Source: Rhizobium sp. Leaf262
GTDB lineage: Bacteria; Pseudomonadota; Alphaproteobacteria; Rhizobiales; Rhizobiaceae
DNA: 64,000 nt
Assembly (NCBI RefSeq): GCF_001422245.1
Contig: NZ_LMMM01000001.1
Span: 575,537 to 639,536 of the forward strand
Direction of reading: 5' to 3'
Shown here: positions 8,958 through 19,281 of the stretch, in pieces
Numbering within the stretch: position 1 is the stretch's first letter
How the letters are laid out: each line of letters opens with the position of its first letter
The notes under the pieces: generated by a model
Seen by the model: only the letters and a program-made list of their open reading frames with translations
Told to the model about the DNA's origin: nothing
Database searches by the model: none
Made by a program: the position numbers and the translations under genes

Positions 8958-10604
8958 TCAGTGTAGGCGTTTCGAGGGCATCCACTGGCTATCCGGTGCG
9001 GACTCTCGCCCCGCAAGCGTCACGGGGTCATGCAGCATCGGCGCCGCGGCCATCGAAAGCGTGAGACGTGCGAGAGCGCTTCTGGCTTTTTCGGCATATT
9101 GTATGTTCACCGCATCGTCGGAATGGTAGTTCTGAAGTGTTGCGAACACAGCCGCCGCTTCGTTGCGTCGCTCGGCGGCAGTCAGTGCAATGCCGCATTT
9201 GTAAAGTGCTTCGTGGTGGAAGGGCGCCCGCCTCGTGACGTCCTGGAATGCGCTGACTGCACCTTGGTAATCCCGCTGGGCAAGCCGTGTCTCACCAAGT
9301 CTCAACAATGCGGGTAAAGGATCGCTGACGGATCTGCTGATGGCAAGATAAGCCTGCTCGGCGATGTGAAATTCGCCTTTTTCGAACATCAGATTGGCAA
9401 GCCCGAATTCAGCGCCGCTGTGGTTCGGCACGCTCTCCAGCACCTGGCGAAATGCGATCTCTGCCTTTGCCTTTTCGCCCTTTTTGTAAAACTGCAGGGC
9501 CTGCCGATAAACGAAGGCAATAGAAAATGGATGGAGCTTGTCCTGCAGGTTTTCTCCGGACCGGGTTTTGAACAGCGTGCAGGTGATCGGTCTGTCCTGT
9601 GGGCCGAACATGTATTTATAGGGTTCATTGCCCCTTAGAAAGTCATAGGTCCTGAACCCCATTCCAATAGCGCGGCGTATGCAGTGTCCGTGCAGCAGAA
9701 AACCGGGAGAGGGCGTTGTCCAGCTTTCGTCGCGCCCGGTGATGTAGAAGAGGATACTTCGCTTTTGCCGGTCGATGATATTGGCAAGTGCACCCAGCGG
9801 GCGGTCGCCGTGCCACAAAACCGGCACGTCCAGCGTGCCATCGCGGAAACAGTCCATCAGCATCTCCCGTGTCGCGGAGATCAACGTCTCGATCCGCTCT
9901 TCACCTTTGTAAGGTGCCCATTTGATACGCCACAGGTCGAAAAGTATTTTCATGTCGCGGTCTATGGTCTCTGCTGTTGCAAAGGTGATGCGAAGGTCAT
10001 CGTTTGCGTCCAGCTTGCGCAGGAATCGCCGCAGTTTCTGCCGCGTCTGGCTGCTCATCGCCTCATTCAGATAGTCATCGAAATTCGTTGGAAGCGTAAC
10101 GACGGGGCAAACGCAGTTGTTGATATCGTTGAGGCTCTTTGGCGTGCTGTCGCGAAATTTCACCAAAGGCCCCTGAAGAGCCCTTATCATCGCATCGCGC
10201 CGGGATGGCGGGCCGCAGAGATAATCGAGCTTCAAATGTGTCCAGCGCTGCTGCATGATGAAGGCGCAGAAACCCTCGACCGAATTGTTTTCGTAATCAG
10301 GGCGCGTGATGAAACCGGTGTAATCAGCCGCAAAATTTCCAGCCATGATGAGTTCATCGAAAAAACGGCCGGTTTTTTTGTCCTGCTGAGTGACGACCCG
10401 CAGAGGAAAGAACGCAACATAGGGCGACCCTTCCGCTTTTTCCTTGAGGGCGAGTACGAACCAGCGCCCGCGTCTTTTCAGATAGGCTCTCAGCCACACC
10501 CAGGACAGGAAGTGCTGCGCATGCGGATCGGCATTGTACACTGCATCCCAGTTTTCCCGCAGGGCGTCGAAGCCCACCCAGCTGTCTATGACATCGATGC
10601 GCAT
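8958..10604 (-). CDS. CelD/BcsL-family GNAT-type acetyltransferase with TPR tail
   Basis: 548 residues. The N-terminal about 330 residues match the FemAB/GNAT-type 'acetyltransferase involved in cellulose biosynthesis, CelD/BcsL' family, with segments such as WVGFDALRENWDAVY, YDFLRGNEPYKYMFG and the Pro/Leu-rich GFLLHGHCIRRA. About residues 370-520 form TPR-like helices (FYKKGEKAKAEIAFRQVL and similar). The start is ATG 10604 with a GGGGG-rich Shine-Dalgarno. It is transcribed toward the cel operon but separated from it by two genes. An acyltransferase role in polysaccharide modification or assembly is a family-based inference. C58 celD is in this family, but I do not assign the symbol. Confidence 0.8.
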   Translation of the reverse strand: MRIDVIDSWVGFDALRENWDAVYNADPHAQHFLSWVWLRAYLKRRGRWFVLALKEKAEGSPYVAFFPLRVVTQQDKKTGRFFDELIMAGNFAADYTGFITRPDYENNSVEGFCAFIMQQRWTHLKLDYLCGPPSRRDAMIRALQGPLVKFRDSTPKSLNDINNCVCPVVTLPTNFDDYLNEAMSSQTRQKLRRFLRKLDANDDLRITFATAETIDRDMKILFDLWRIKWAPYKGEERIETLISATREMLMDCFRDGTLDVPVLWHGDRPLGALANIIDRQKRSILFYITGRDESWTTPSPGFLLHGHCIRRAIGMGFRTYDFLRGNEPYKYMFGPQDRPITCTLFKTRSGENLQDKLHPFSIAFVYRQALQFYKKGEKAKAEIAFRQVLESVPNHSGAEFGLANLMFEKGEFHIAEQAYLAISRSVSDPLPALLRLGETRLAQRDYQGAVSAFQDVTRRAPFHHEALYKCGIALTAAERRNEAAAVFATLQNYHSDDAVNIQYAEKARSALARLTLSMAAAPMLHDPVTLAGRESAPDSQWMPSKRLH

Positions 10605-10744
10605 GATTTCCCCCGAACGAAATACGGCGACGTTGCAAGCGCCATCTTATTCGGAAAAGGCATCCGTCAAATATGCCGTAAGGGTTAGGAGGGCCTATCA
10701 ATTGGAGCTATGTCATGGCTGATCGCGTGGGTGCGCTCAATACG

Positions 10745-10776
10745 AAAGGCCCGCGCCGATGTCTCGGGCGGGCCCC
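10745..10776 (-). terminator. Hairpin downstream of dctA
   Basis: GC-rich stem (GGCCCGC paired with GCGGGCC, 10748-10754 and 10768-10774) just past the dctA stop on the minus strand. Only a short T run (TTTCG) follows, so it is a weak candidate intrinsic terminator. Confidence 0.5.
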
Positions 10777-10799
10777 TCTTGGGAGGTTATCGTACAGTT

Positions 10800-12140
10800 T
10801 TACTCTGCCGGCTGAGGTGTGGCGGCCGGTCCAACCTCACCGATGACGGGAACTTCCTCGCCACTGAGGACGCGAGCAAGCTGCGCCTCGTCCAATTCGC
10901 CTTCCCAGCGTGCAACAACGATGGTGGCCACCGCATTGCCGACGAAGTTGGTCAGCGCGCGGCACTCCGACATGAAGCGGTCAATGCCCAGAATGAGGGC
11001 CATGCCCGCAACGGGAACGGACGGAACCACCGACAGCGTTGCCGCCAGTGTGATGAAGCCTGCACCGGTGATGCCTGCTGCACCCTTGGAGCTCAGCATT
11101 GCAACGAGAAGCAACAGAATCTGTTCACCAAAGGACAGATGGATGCCTGTAGCCTGCGCGATGAAGAGAGCAGCCAGCGTCATGTAGATGTTGGTGCCGT
11201 CGAGGTTGAACGAGTAGCCGGTTGGAATGACGAGGCCGACGACGGAGCGTTTGCAGCCTGCCTTTTCCATCTTGCTCATCAAGCCTGGGAGAGCCGCTTC
11301 GGAAGACGAAGTGCCAAGAACCAGCAGAAGCTCTTCCTTGATGTAGCGGATCAAAGCCAGAATGGAGAAGCCGTTGTAACGGCAGACTGCGCCCAGCACG
11401 ACCAGAACGAACAGGAACGATGTCAGGTAGAATGTACCGATCAGCATCGCGAGGTTGGTGACGGACGAAATGCCGTATTTGCCGATGGTAAAAGCCATCG
11501 CACCGAATGCGCCGATGGGGGCAGCCTTCATCAGGATCGCGACCAGCTTGAAGATCGGATACATCAGAGCGTGCATGAAATCGACGACTGGTTTGCCGCG
11601 TTCACCGACGACACCGAGCGATATGCCGAACAGCACCGAGAAGAAGAGAACCTGCAGAATGTCACCATCCGCGAATGCTCCGACGATCGTCGTCGGGATG
11701 ATGTTCATCAGGAAGCCGGTAATGGTCTGCTCATGAGCTTTCGCAGCATAGGTTGCTACTGCTGATCCATCCAGCGACGCCGGGTCGATGTTCATTCCAG
11801 CGCCTGGTTGCACGACATTGGCCACGATCAGGCCGATGATGAGTGCGAGTGTCGAGAATGTCAGAAAGTAGATCATTGCCTTTCCGGCAACCCGACCGAC
11901 TTTCTTCATGTCGTTCATACCGGCGATACCGGTTGCCACGGTCAGAAAGATGACCGGTGCGATAATCATCTTCACCAGACGGATGAAGCCATCGCCCAGC
12001 GGCTTCAACTGTTCGCCGATCTGCGGATAGAAGTGCCCGAGCGCGATGCCCGCGATGATCGCAACGATGACCTGAAAATAGAGATGGCGATAAAATGGCA
12101 ATTTGACGTGGCTGGATGCCACGGCTGTGCTGTCAATCAT
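10800..12140 (-). CDS. dctA: C4-dicarboxylate:H+/Na+ symporter DctA
   Basis: 446 residues. Inner-membrane DAACS-family importer of succinate, fumarate and malate, essential in rhizobia for using plant dicarboxylates. The start chosen is ATG 12140, just after GAGGAGG; the frame continues upstream without good signals. Eight-helix pattern with the family signature around [18 protein letters not shown] and the serine-rich hairpin [12 protein letters not shown]. Divergent from dctBD. A -24/-12 promoter and paired activator sites lie upstream (separate entries), so transcription should depend on RpoN and DctD. Confidence 0.96.
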   Translation of the reverse strand: MIDSTAVASSHVKLPFYRHLYFQVIVAIIAGIALGHFYPQIGEQLKPLGDGFIRLVKMIIAPVIFLTVATGIAGMNDMKKVGRVAGKAMIYFLTFSTLALIIGLIVANVVQPGAGMNIDPASLDGSAVATYAAKAHEQTITGFLMNIIPTTIVGAFADGDILQVLFFSVLFGISLGVVGERGKPVVDFMHALMYPIFKLVAILMKAAPIGAFGAMAFTIGKYGISSVTNLAMLIGTFYLTSFLFVLVVLGAVCRYNGFSILALIRYIKEELLLVLGTSSSEAALPGLMSKMEKAGCKRSVVGLVIPTGYSFNLDGTNIYMTLAALFIAQATGIHLSFGEQILLLLVAMLSSKGAAGITGAGFITLAATLSVVPSVPVAGMALILGIDRFMSECRALTNFVGNAVATIVVARWEGELDEAQLARVLSGEEVPVIGEVGPAATPQPAE

Positions 12141-12231
12141 GTCAGTTCCTCCTCGGTCACAACCCTGCCTATCGGCCTCCCGGGTCTGACGTATTTGGTT
12201 CACGGCCGATGACCGTTCGTTGAGGAGTTTG

Positions 12232-12246
12232 GCAAATGCCGTGCCA
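12232..12246 (-). promoter_or_regulatory. Sigma-54 promoter of dctA
   Basis: Read on the minus strand: TGGCAC-GGCAT-TTGC, an excellent match to the -24/-12 consensus with the proper 5-base spacer. It lies about 90 bases upstream of the dctA ATG and fits the presence of the sigma-54 activator DctD next door. Confidence 0.88.
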
Positions 12247-12320
12247 GAAATGTGATGTGGCGTCTAAATAATTGAATCTCATCCATTAATTTATTTTCGA
12301 TAGTGGGGGTGATAGGCATC

Positions 12321-12387
12321 TGTGTGGATTTTCGCTCGATGTAGCTTGCCATTTGTGTGGAAATCCGCACAGATAGAAAGCTACATC
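12321..12387. promoter_or_regulatory. Paired DctD-type activator sites with flanking inverted repeat
   Basis: A near-perfect dyad TGTGTGGAAATCCGCACA (12354-12371) and a second, less symmetric copy (12321-12338) sit with centres 33 bases apart, about 85-118 bases upstream of the -24 box of dctA. Tandem DctD sites at this kind of distance are known from rhizobial dctA promoters. A perfect 10-base inverted repeat GATGTAGCTT / AAGCTACATC (12338-12347, 12378-12387) brackets the better site. Confidence 0.7.
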
Positions 12388-12402
12388 AGAGAGATTTAGA
12401 GA

Positions 12403-14220
12403 TTGAGCAGTCTGGATACATCCCGTTTTCGATGGGTTGCCTTTGGCGTGATGTGGGCCATCATCGCCTTCGGTGTTTTCGTTGCTGCCGACAAGGTCGG
12501 GCGTATTCAGGCCACCCGAACACTGCTGGCGACGGCTACCACCGATGCGGAGCTGAAGTCGGCACTTCTGACCGGTGCGCTGGAGCGCCCCCGGGTTCTT
12601 CCGCTCGTTCTGTCGCGTGATCGCGATTTGATCGAGGCGCTGGAAAACGGTGGTACATCTGTCGAAGGGCTGGATCGGAAACTGGAGGGTCTTATCGAAG
12701 GCACGCAGGCTTCGGTCATCTATGTCACCGATATCAACGGCGTTACCATCGCCTCCAGCAACTGGCGAACAGCTGAAAGCTTCGTTGGCTCCAATTATGC
12801 GTTTCGCGACTACTTCAAACGCGCACTGGAGACCGGGCAAGCCGAGCATTATGCGCTGGGCAATGTCAGCCGCAAGCCGGGACTTTATATTTCGCGGCGA
12901 GTGGATGGTGAGAATGGGCAACCGCTGGGCGTCGTCATCGCCAAGGTCGAATTCAATCGTCTCGAGGCCGACTGGAACATCGGCGGTCGTCCCGTTTACA
13001 TCGTCGACGCCAATGGCGTGGTGTTGATGACCAGCATACCGAGCTGGCGTTTCAAGACGGTCGCACCGATCGGCGAAGCGCGTCGCAACCAGATTGCAGA
13101 AAGCCTTCAATTTGGCGACGAGCAACTCAGCCTCATGCCGGTCACGGTCCAGTCCATGCCGGGTCCGCAGGTGGCGATGATCAACGTCAATGCGCCGCTT
13201 TCTCTGCGCGGCGAGTATTTGCGGCTGGAATTGCCCGTGCCGACGACGGAATGGCAGTTGCACTATCTTCAGCCGGTTGAGGCGACCGTCAATGGGGCGG
13301 TGCGCGAGAGCCGCATCATTGCGGCGGCGAGCTTGATGCCGCTTCTGGCATTTTCCGCAATCTGGCTGTGGCGCAGGCAAAAGGGTGCCGAAGCACGCGC
13401 CGCCGCGGAGCAGGATCGCGCCGAACTGGAACGTCGTGTTCAGGAGAGGACGATCGACCTGACCATGGCACGTGACCGTCTTCAGGCCGAGATTCTCCGA
13501 CACGAACAGACCACTGAGGAATTGCAAAGCGTCCAGCATGAATTGGTCAAGGCCAACCGCCTGTCGATCCTGGGGCAGGTGGCTGCGGGTGTGGCGCATG
13601 AAATCAATCAGCCAGTGGCTACGATCCGCGCCTTTGCCGATAATGCCCGCGTGTTTCTCAAGCGGGACCGCAAGCAGGATGCGGATGAAAATCTCGAGAG
13701 CATTGCCGGTTTGACCGAGCGGATCGGCGCCATTACCAGCGATCTGAAAATACTGGCGCGGAAGGGGCGCACGGCCGCAGAGCCGGTCAGCCTCCGTCTG
13801 GTTATCGAAGGCGCCGTCGTTTTGCTGAGAAGCCGCTTTGCCGGGCGGATGGATGCGTTGCACATCGACTTGCCGGAGGAAAACTTGCTCGTGCTGGGAA
13901 GCCGCATCAGGCTGGAACAGATCGTTATCAACCTGCTGCAGAACGCACTGGAGGCTCTGGAGGACAAACTTGACGGTCGTGTCGACGTGCGCACGCAAAC
14001 CGCGGGCGACGAGGTGGTTGTGACGATAGCCGATAACGGACCTGGTATTGCCGAAGATATCCACGAGCAGCTTTTTTCACCGTTCAATACGTCCAAGGAA
14101 AGCGGTCTCGGCCTCGGTCTGGTCATTTCACGCGACATCGCGTCCGATTATGGCGGACGAATCGACGTTGCAACGGGAAAGAGCGGCACATGTTTTTCTG
14201 TCTATCTGAAGCGGGCATGA
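12403..14220 (+). CDS. dctB: C4-dicarboxylate sensor histidine kinase DctB
   Basis: 605 residues, inner membrane. One helix near the N-terminus ([19 protein letters not shown]), a periplasmic double-PAS sensor (about 40-300), a second helix (about 305-325), a coiled coil, then the kinase core: H-box [15 protein letters not shown]-box [10 protein letters not shown], and G-boxes DNGPGIAE and GLGLGLVIS. The start is TTG at 12403 because the next in-frame Met falls inside the first helix; there is no strong ribosome site, so this start is tentative. It lies one base from dctD. It senses periplasmic dicarboxylates (together with DctA in rhizobia) and phosphorylates DctD. Confidence 0.94.
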   Translation: MSSLDTSRFRWVAFGVMWAIIAFGVFVAADKVGRIQATRTLLATATTDAELKSALLTGALERPRVLPLVLSRDRDLIEALENGGTSVEGLDRKLEGLIEGTQASVIYVTDINGVTIASSNWRTAESFVGSNYAFRDYFKRALETGQAEHYALGNVSRKPGLYISRRVDGENGQPLGVVIAKVEFNRLEADWNIGGRPVYIVDANGVVLMTSIPSWRFKTVAPIGEARRNQIAESLQFGDEQLSLMPVTVQSMPGPQVAMINVNAPLSLRGEYLRLELPVPTTEWQLHYLQPVEATVNGAVRESRIIAAASLMPLLAFSAIWLWRRQKGAEARAAAEQDRAELERRVQERTIDLTMARDRLQAEILRHEQTTEELQSVQHELVKANRLSILGQVAAGVAHEINQPVATIRAFADNARVFLKRDRKQDADENLESIAGLTERIGAITSDLKILARKGRTAAEPVSLRLVIEGAVVLLRSRFAGRMDALHIDLPEENLLVLGSRIRLEQIVINLLQNALEALEDKLDGRVDVRTQTAGDEVVVTIADNGPGIAEDIHEQLFSPFNTSKESGLGLGLVISRDIASDYGGRIDVATGKSGTCFSVYLKRA

Positions 14221-14221
14221 G

Positions 14222-15577
14222 ATGGTTGTGAACGGAACGGTCTATCTGGTCGATGATGACTCTCAATTGCGCAAGGCCATGCGTCAGACGCTTGAACTTC
14301 AAGGCATCGATGTCACCCCGTTTTCAAAGGCTGAGCTGGCGCTGGAGGCTCTATCGGCGGATTTCGACGGCGTCGTGATTACCGATGTGCGTATGCCTGG
14401 CATGGATGGATTGCAGTTTTTCGATCGGCTTCGCCAGATCGATCCTGATCTTCCCGTCATTCTTATCACCGGTCATGGTGACGTGCCGATGGCGGTGGCG
14501 GCGCTGCACAATGGGGCGTATGACTTCATTTCCAAGCCGTTCCCCGCAGAACGCATGGTCGAAAGCGCACGGCGTGCGTTGGAAAAACGCCGCCTCGTGA
14601 TGGAAAATCGAGCGCTTAAGCGAGCGGCAACGCAAGCAGAAGATGATCTGCCGCTGATTGGCCAGACGCCCGCCATGGAGCGCCTTCGCAATACGCTGCG
14701 GCACATCGCCGATACGGATGTCGACGTGCTTGTGGCGGGTGAAACCGGCAGCGGCAAGGAAGTGGTCGCAACGGCACTGCACCACTGGAGCAAACGACGC
14801 GCCAACGGTAATTTCGTGGCGCTCAACTGCGGCGCCCTTCCAGAAACCGTTATCGAAAGTGAGCTTTTCGGCCACGAGGCGGGCGCTTTTACCGGCGCAC
14901 AAAAAAAGCGAATTGGCCGTATCGAGCATTCCAGCGGCGGCACCCTGTTTCTTGATGAGATCGAAAGCATGCCGCCTGCCGTGCAGGTGCGAATGTTGCG
15001 TGTGCTGGAGATGCGGCAGGTCTCGCCGGTCGGCTCCAACGAGGAGCGGCCGGTCGACATCCGCGTGGTGGCTGCAGCCAAGGTGGATCTTGGGGACACA
15101 ACGCAACGCGGCGATTTCCGAGACGATCTCTATTACCGTCTCAATGTCGTGACGCTCTCAATCCCGCCTTTGCGGGAAAGAAGAGCGGATATTCCTCTGC
15201 TGTTTTCCCACTTCGTAAAAAAGGCTTCCACCCGCTTCGGCATGGCGGTGCCACCCATTACGGCTGGCGTCTCCCGATACCTGAATGACCACGACTGGCC
15301 CGGCAATGTGCGTGAACTCGGACATTTCGCAGAGCGCGTGGTGTTGGGGCTCGAAGGTGCCGCGGAAACCGCACCGCTGCCGTCCCTTCCGCGCGATATG
15401 AGCGGCACACTGGCAGAGCGCATGGACCGCGAAGAGGCGCAGATCATCCGGGAAGCGCTGGAAAAGTTCGAAGGTGATGTGGCGGGCACCATCAGCGCAC
15501 TCGGCATTGCCCGCAAGACGTTTTACGACAAGCTCCAACGCCACAACATAAACCGCACGGACTACGTCCAGAAGTGA
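14222..15577 (+). CDS. dctD: Sigma-54-dependent response regulator DctD
   Basis: 451 residues. Receiver domain with phospho-acceptor D55 ([10 protein letters not shown]), AAA+ domain with Walker A GETGSGKE, the sigma-54 contact loop GAFTGA and Walker [11 protein letters not shown], and a C-terminal Fis-type helix-turn-helix ([15 protein letters not shown]). It activates dctA from the upstream sites at 12321-12387. One base separates its ATG from the dctB stop, so the two are coupled. Confidence 0.95.
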   Translation: MVVNGTVYLVDDDSQLRKAMRQTLELQGIDVTPFSKAELALEALSADFDGVVITDVRMPGMDGLQFFDRLRQIDPDLPVILITGHGDVPMAVAALHNGAYDFISKPFPAERMVESARRALEKRRLVMENRALKRAATQAEDDLPLIGQTPAMERLRNTLRHIADTDVDVLVAGETGSGKEVVATALHHWSKRRANGNFVALNCGALPETVIESELFGHEAGAFTGAQKKRIGRIEHSSGGTLFLDEIESMPPAVQVRMLRVLEMRQVSPVGSNEERPVDIRVVAAAKVDLGDTTQRGDFRDDLYYRLNVVTLSIPPLRERRADIPLLFSHFVKKASTRFGMAVPPITAGVSRYLNDHDWPGNVRELGHFAERVVLGLEGAAETAPLPSLPRDMSGTLAERMDREEAQIIREALEKFEGDVAGTISALGIARKTFYDKLQRHNINRTDYVQK

Positions 15578-15613
15578 ATGCAGTCCGTGCGGTTGATCAC
15601 TCGATAGGCTTTG

Positions 15614-16096
15614 TCAGCCAGCAACGCAGAAGTGGTTCTGGCCGTCATATCCCAAATAGGTACCCGTCCGGGAGTTGAAGCTGCCATAACGCTGCGAGCA
15701 ATAATCGTACCATGCGTTTGTCCAAGGCTCTATCGTGCGATAGGTCGGACGCGGCTGGTAGGCAGGACGGGTGTCGTAGACCGGTTGAGCGCGGTAAACG
15801 GGACGTGGTGCCTGGCGATAGTAATAATTGTCGTCTGGTTCGCTATAGGTATAGGCGGGCTGGTAAGTCCGGTATTGACGCACAGGCGGCTCGTCATAGA
15901 CCCGCTCATCCGAATAGCGCGGCTGAGACAGTGCGGAACCGACGGCGACACCGGCAGCAAGGCCAAGTACGCCGCCAAGAAGCGCCGCATCGCGATCGTG
16001 GCGACGCCAGTCTCCAGCAGATGCAGTGTTCAGAGGGGCAATAACGGTTGCAGAGACTGCAAGAGCCAGAAGTGTTTTTGCTGCGAAGGTAGCCAT
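15614..16096 (-). CDS. BA14K-family secreted protein
   Basis: 160 residues from ATG 16096, which begins a clean signal peptide (MATFAAKTLLALAVSA to ASAGD). The frame is open upstream to 16174, but without export logic. After a Gly/Ala hydrophobic stretch there is a Tyr/Pro/Arg-rich low-complexity region, then the BA14K motif near the C-terminus (YCSQRYGSFNSRTGTYLGYD with a later HFC). The family, named from a Brucella immunoreactive protein, is common in Rhizobiales envelopes; its role is not established. Transcribed alone. Confidence 0.85.
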   Translation of the reverse strand: MATFAAKTLLALAVSATVIAPLNTASAGDWRRHDRDAALLGGVLGLAAGVAVGSALSQPRYSDERVYDEPPVRQYRTYQPAYTYSEPDDNYYYRQAPRPVYRAQPVYDTRPAYQPRPTYRTIEPWTNAWYDYCSQRYGSFNSRTGTYLGYDGQNHFCVAG

Positions 16097-16215
16097 GATC
16101 TTAATCCATCCAGAAGGCGGCGGGCTGCCAGTTGTTATCTGATGGTTAAGAATTAACGCTAGCTGGCTGAACACGGGCTGAATGAATTGTGGCCATGCTG
16201 CGGCGGTGTTTCGGG

Positions 16216-16248
16216 CTCTACAGCCGGGTTTTCCCTCCGGCTGTAGAG
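16216..16248. terminator. Strong hairpin downstream of dadA
   Basis: Perfect 12-base stem CTCTACAGCCGG / CCGGCTGTAGAG with a 9-base loop, ending 10 bases past the dadA stop. No T run on the minus strand, so it may be a processing or rho-assisted end rather than a classical terminator. Confidence 0.55.
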
Positions 16249-16258
16249 GCGCGCTTGC

Positions 16259-17515
16259 TCAAGCTGCGTATCGGCTGATCGCCAGATCCGACGTTTCGAT
16301 TTCAGGCTTGTTGCCGCTGATGAGGTCGGCAAGGACGCGGGCCGAACCGCAGGACATGGTCCAGCCCAACGTGCCATGACCCGTGTTGAGATATAGGTTG
16401 CTGTAACGTGTCGCGCCTATGACAGGCGTTCCGTCCGGCGTCATTGGTCGCAGGCCGCTCCAGAATTTTGCCTTCGTCTGGTCGCCCGCCCCGCCGAACA
16501 GGTCTTCGATGGAGTGGGTGAGGGTCGCTTGCCGTTTGGCGGGCAGGTCTTTGCTGAAGCCTGCAATTTCCGCCATTCCACCGACGCGGATACGGTCGCC
16601 CAGGCGTGTCATGGCGATCTTGTGTGCTTCATCCATCACGGTGGAAACCGGTGCCCGGGCTGCATCAATGATCGGAACGGTGATCGAATAGCCCTTGACC
16701 GGATAAACCGGCAAATCGATGCTCAGCCGCTCGAGGAATTTTGGCGTGTAGCTGCCCATTGCGCCGACAAAGACGTCCGCCTCTATCAGGCCCTTCGTCG
16801 TTTCGACCGCCTTGACGCGGGCTCCTTCCGTGACCGGGCGCATGATACCGGTGTCGTAGAGGAAGGTAACCCCAGCCTGTTGCGCCATTCGGGCCAACTC
16901 GGTCGTGAACATGAAGCAGTCGCCGGTCTCATCGCCAGGCAGGCGCAACCCGCCGACGATTTTTTCCCTTGAACCCGAAAGGCCCGGTTCGACTGTGACG
17001 CATCCATCGCGGTCGAGAATCTCGTAGGGCACGCCGCCAGCTTTCAAAACGGCAACGTCTTTGCCGATGCCATCGAACTGCTTTTGCGTGCGGAACACTT
17101 CCAGCGTTCCTTGCATCCGCTGGTCATATTGAATGCCGGTTTCTTCACGAAGCGCCATGAGGCAGTCGCGGCTGTATTCGGCGATACGTACCATCCGGCT
17201 CTTGTTGACCGCGTAGCGTGCCGAGGTGCAGTTGCCCAGCATCTGACCCATCCACTTTAGGGCGGCAGGGTCGAGTGTCGGGCGTATAATCAACGGCGAA
17301 TGCTGCATGAACAGCCATTTCATTGCCTTGACGGGAATGCCCGGTGCCGCCCATGGGGAGGAATAGCCGGGCGATACTTCGCCCGCATTGGCAAAGCTCG
17401 TCTCAAGCGCTGCGGAAGGTTGCCTGTCTATGACGGTGACGGAATGACCGGCTTTTGCCAGATACCAGGCCGATGTGACGCCGATGACGCCCGCTCCGAG
17501 AATTACGATCTTCAT
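16259..17515 (-). CDS. dadA: D-amino acid dehydrogenase small subunit DadA
   Basis: 418 residues; the ATG at 17515 begins [19 protein letters not shown], the FAD-binding GxGxxG at the very N-terminus, so the longer open frame to 17560 is not used. The C-terminal nucleotide-contact segment [18 protein letters not shown] is typical of DadA. It oxidatively deaminates D-alanine and other D-amino acids, passing electrons to the respiratory chain at the inner membrane. It lies 7 bases after the alanine racemase gene, the classical L-alanine catabolic pair. Confidence 0.94.
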   Translation of the reverse strand: MKIVILGAGVIGVTSAWYLAKAGHSVTVIDRQPSAALETSFANAGEVSPGYSSPWAAPGIPVKAMKWLFMQHSPLIIRPTLDPAALKWMGQMLGNCTSARYAVNKSRMVRIAEYSRDCLMALREETGIQYDQRMQGTLEVFRTQKQFDGIGKDVAVLKAGGVPYEILDRDGCVTVEPGLSGSREKIVGGLRLPGDETGDCFMFTTELARMAQQAGVTFLYDTGIMRPVTEGARVKAVETTKGLIEADVFVGAMGSYTPKFLERLSIDLPVYPVKGYSITVPIIDAARAPVSTVMDEAHKIAMTRLGDRIRVGGMAEIAGFSKDLPAKRQATLTHSIEDLFGGAGDQTKAKFWSGLRPMTPDGTPVIGATRYSNLYLNTGHGTLGWTMSCGSARVLADLISGNKPEIETSDLAISRYAA

Positions 17516-17522
17516 GTTTGTC

Positions 17523-18689
17523 TCACTCGTCTGCGTCTGTTGTATCGCCTGTCTGTGCAAGCGCGCCGGGTTGAAGATAGGTGCGGCGATAGCGCTGGCC
17601 GAGCCCCGTCAGAATTTCATAGGCGATCGTACCAGCATCCTCCGCAATGTCTTCCAGTGACTGATCGGGACCTATCAGTTGAACGAGACTACCATGCCTA
17701 AGGGTTCCCTCTGGCAAAGCGGAAATATCGAGGCTGATGCTGTCCATCGAAACGCGTCCGGCGATGGGCAGTCGGACACCCTGGAAATACGCGGCACCTC
17801 GGTTGCTGAGCGAACGTGGCAGACCGTCAGCGTAACCGGCTGCAATGGTTGCCAGACGCGTTTCGCCTTTCGTGCGCAGCGACCCTCCATAGCCCACCAG
17901 CGTATCTGCCGGAACGCTGCGCGTCTGCACCACGGCAACATCCAGTCGCACGACCGGCGTCATCGGATTAGGCCTCACAGCCGATGGCGCGCCGCCATAG
18001 AGCGCGATGCCAGGGCGCATGATGGCATTGTGGTAGTCCGCTCCGAGAAAGATGCCTCCAGAATTGGCAAAGCAAACGGGCGTGTTCGGAAACATCTCCG
18101 CAGCCCTGCGCATCACGGACAGCTGTGCACCATTGGCCGTATGGTCGGGCTCATCGGCGCAAGCCAGGTGGCTCATTATGAACGTGATGTCTATGCGATC
18201 AAGCAGGTCAGGCGATGTTTTGAGTGTTTCGATCTCTTGGGGCGCCATGCCGAGGCGAGACATGCCCGTGTCGATCTGAAGTGCGGCCGGCAATGGCTTG
18301 TCGAGCACTTTGGCATGCATTGCCCACTGGGCAAGCTGCTCCAGAGAGTTGATGACCGGTGTGATGTTCATAGCGGCGCAGGACGCCTCATTGCCCGGTT
18401 GCAATCCATTCAAAACGAAGATTGCCGCATCGCCCGCCAGCCGCAAACGAAGGGAGATGGCTTCATCTATATGCGCTACGAAAAAATGACGGCAACCAGC
18501 CCCGTAAAGAACCGGCGCAACCATGTCGGCCCCCAGGCCATAGGCGTCGGCTTTGACCACGGCACTGGTAACGGATTGCGGCGCCTTGGCCTGCAGCATC
18601 AGGTAATTTTCCCGAAGCGCGCCGAGGTCTATGGTCAGATAACCGCTGGCACCACCAGTCGCCTTCTGGCGATTGATCGTCATATCCAT
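17523..18689 (-). CDS. alr: Alanine racemase (catabolic type)
   Basis: 388 residues, or 386 if the ATG at 18683 is used. PLP enzyme with the Schiff-base lysine in [11 protein letters not shown] near residue 46 and the C-terminal catalytic Tyr region ([20 protein letters not shown], about 270). It interconverts L- and D-alanine. Because it is transcribed with dadA and divergent from an Lrp-type regulator, the likely role is L-alanine catabolism (dadX type) rather than only wall synthesis. Confidence 0.93.
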   Translation of the reverse strand: MDMTINRQKATGGASGYLTIDLGALRENYLMLQAKAPQSVTSAVVKADAYGLGADMVAPVLYGAGCRHFFVAHIDEAISLRLRLAGDAAIFVLNGLQPGNEASCAAMNITPVINSLEQLAQWAMHAKVLDKPLPAALQIDTGMSRLGMAPQEIETLKTSPDLLDRIDITFIMSHLACADEPDHTANGAQLSVMRRAAEMFPNTPVCFANSGGIFLGADYHNAIMRPGIALYGGAPSAVRPNPMTPVVRLDVAVVQTRSVPADTLVGYGGSLRTKGETRLATIAAGYADGLPRSLSNRGAAYFQGVRLPIAGRVSMDSISLDISALPEGTLRHGSLVQLIGPDQSLEDIAEDAGTIAYEILTGLGQRYRRTYLQPGALAQTGDTTDADE

Positions 18690-18818
18690 CGTCTTTCCCC
18701 GATTGTTATTTTAACGAAAGACTATTGCAACGATCATCGAATTTTTGCAGTTTTATGCGCAGATAGTTCGAATAATTCGTCTTTTACACAATTATCGATC
18801 ACCAATTGGAATGATTTC
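18690..18818. promoter_or_regulatory. Divergent alr-dadA / Lrp-type regulator intergenic region
   Basis: 129 AT-rich bases between divergent starts. It contains the 11-base palindrome CGAATAATTCG (18769-18779), a plausible Lrp-family contact, but a single short palindrome is weak evidence. Confidence 0.4.
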
Positions 18819-19280
18819 ATGTCGGCTTTGGACGCTACCGATCGTCATATCATCCGGGTGCTGCGCCTCAACGCCCGCATCAGCAATGCGAAGCTCGCAG
18901 CAGAGGTCGGTCTGTCGCCCTCGGCCTGTCTGCGCCGTGTCGACATTCTCGAACGGGAAGGCGTCATTCGGGGCTATACTGCCTTGACTGGCAGTACCGC
19001 TGGCGGCGAGGTCATTTCTGTCATCGTTCAGATCACACTGGACCGGCAGACCGAGGATTTCCTCAACCGTTTCGAACATGCGGTGCGTCGTTACCCGGAA
19101 ATCCGCGAGTGCTATCTGATGACAGGCGGATCGGATTACTTCTTGCGGGTCGAGGTGGAGACCGCCGCAGACTTCGAGCGGGTCCATAAGGACGTGCTGT
19201 CGAAGCTGCCCGGTGTGTCACGGATCCATTCCAGCTTTGCCATTCGCAATGCATTGGCAGGCCCCAAGCCAAGGGGCTGA
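18819..19280 (+). CDS. Lrp/AsnC-family regulator, likely of dadA-alr
   Basis: 153 residues from ATG 18819. The frame is open far upstream (to 17679), but that part is antisense to alr and has no relation to the family. Helix-turn-helix SNAKLAAEVGLSPSACLRRV (about 21-40), then a RAM/ligand domain with MTGGSDYFLRVEV. Divergent placement next to alr-dadA suggests it responds to alanine and controls that operon, as the Lrp-type activator does in related bacteria. It ends one base before thiD, convergent. Confidence 0.9.
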   Translation: MSALDATDRHIIRVLRLNARISNAKLAAEVGLSPSACLRRVDILEREGVIRGYTALTGSTAGGEVISVIVQITLDRQTEDFLNRFEHAVRRYPEIRECYLMTGGSDYFLRVEVETAADFERVHKDVLSKLPGVSRIHSSFAIRNALAGPKPRG

Positions 19281-19281
19281 T

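Noticed and set aside
10710..11765. 351-codon plus-strand open frame
   Set aside because: Antisense to dctA; Asp/His/Gln-rich shadow sequence with no family match.
12286..14064. 592-codon minus-strand open frame
   Set aside because: Entirely antisense to dctB, with composition of a GC-rich shadow and no domains.
17679..18818. Long open frame upstream of the Lrp-type gene, suggesting a 533-residue fusion
   Set aside because: This part is antisense to alr and shows no family features; the regulator has a normal start at 18819.
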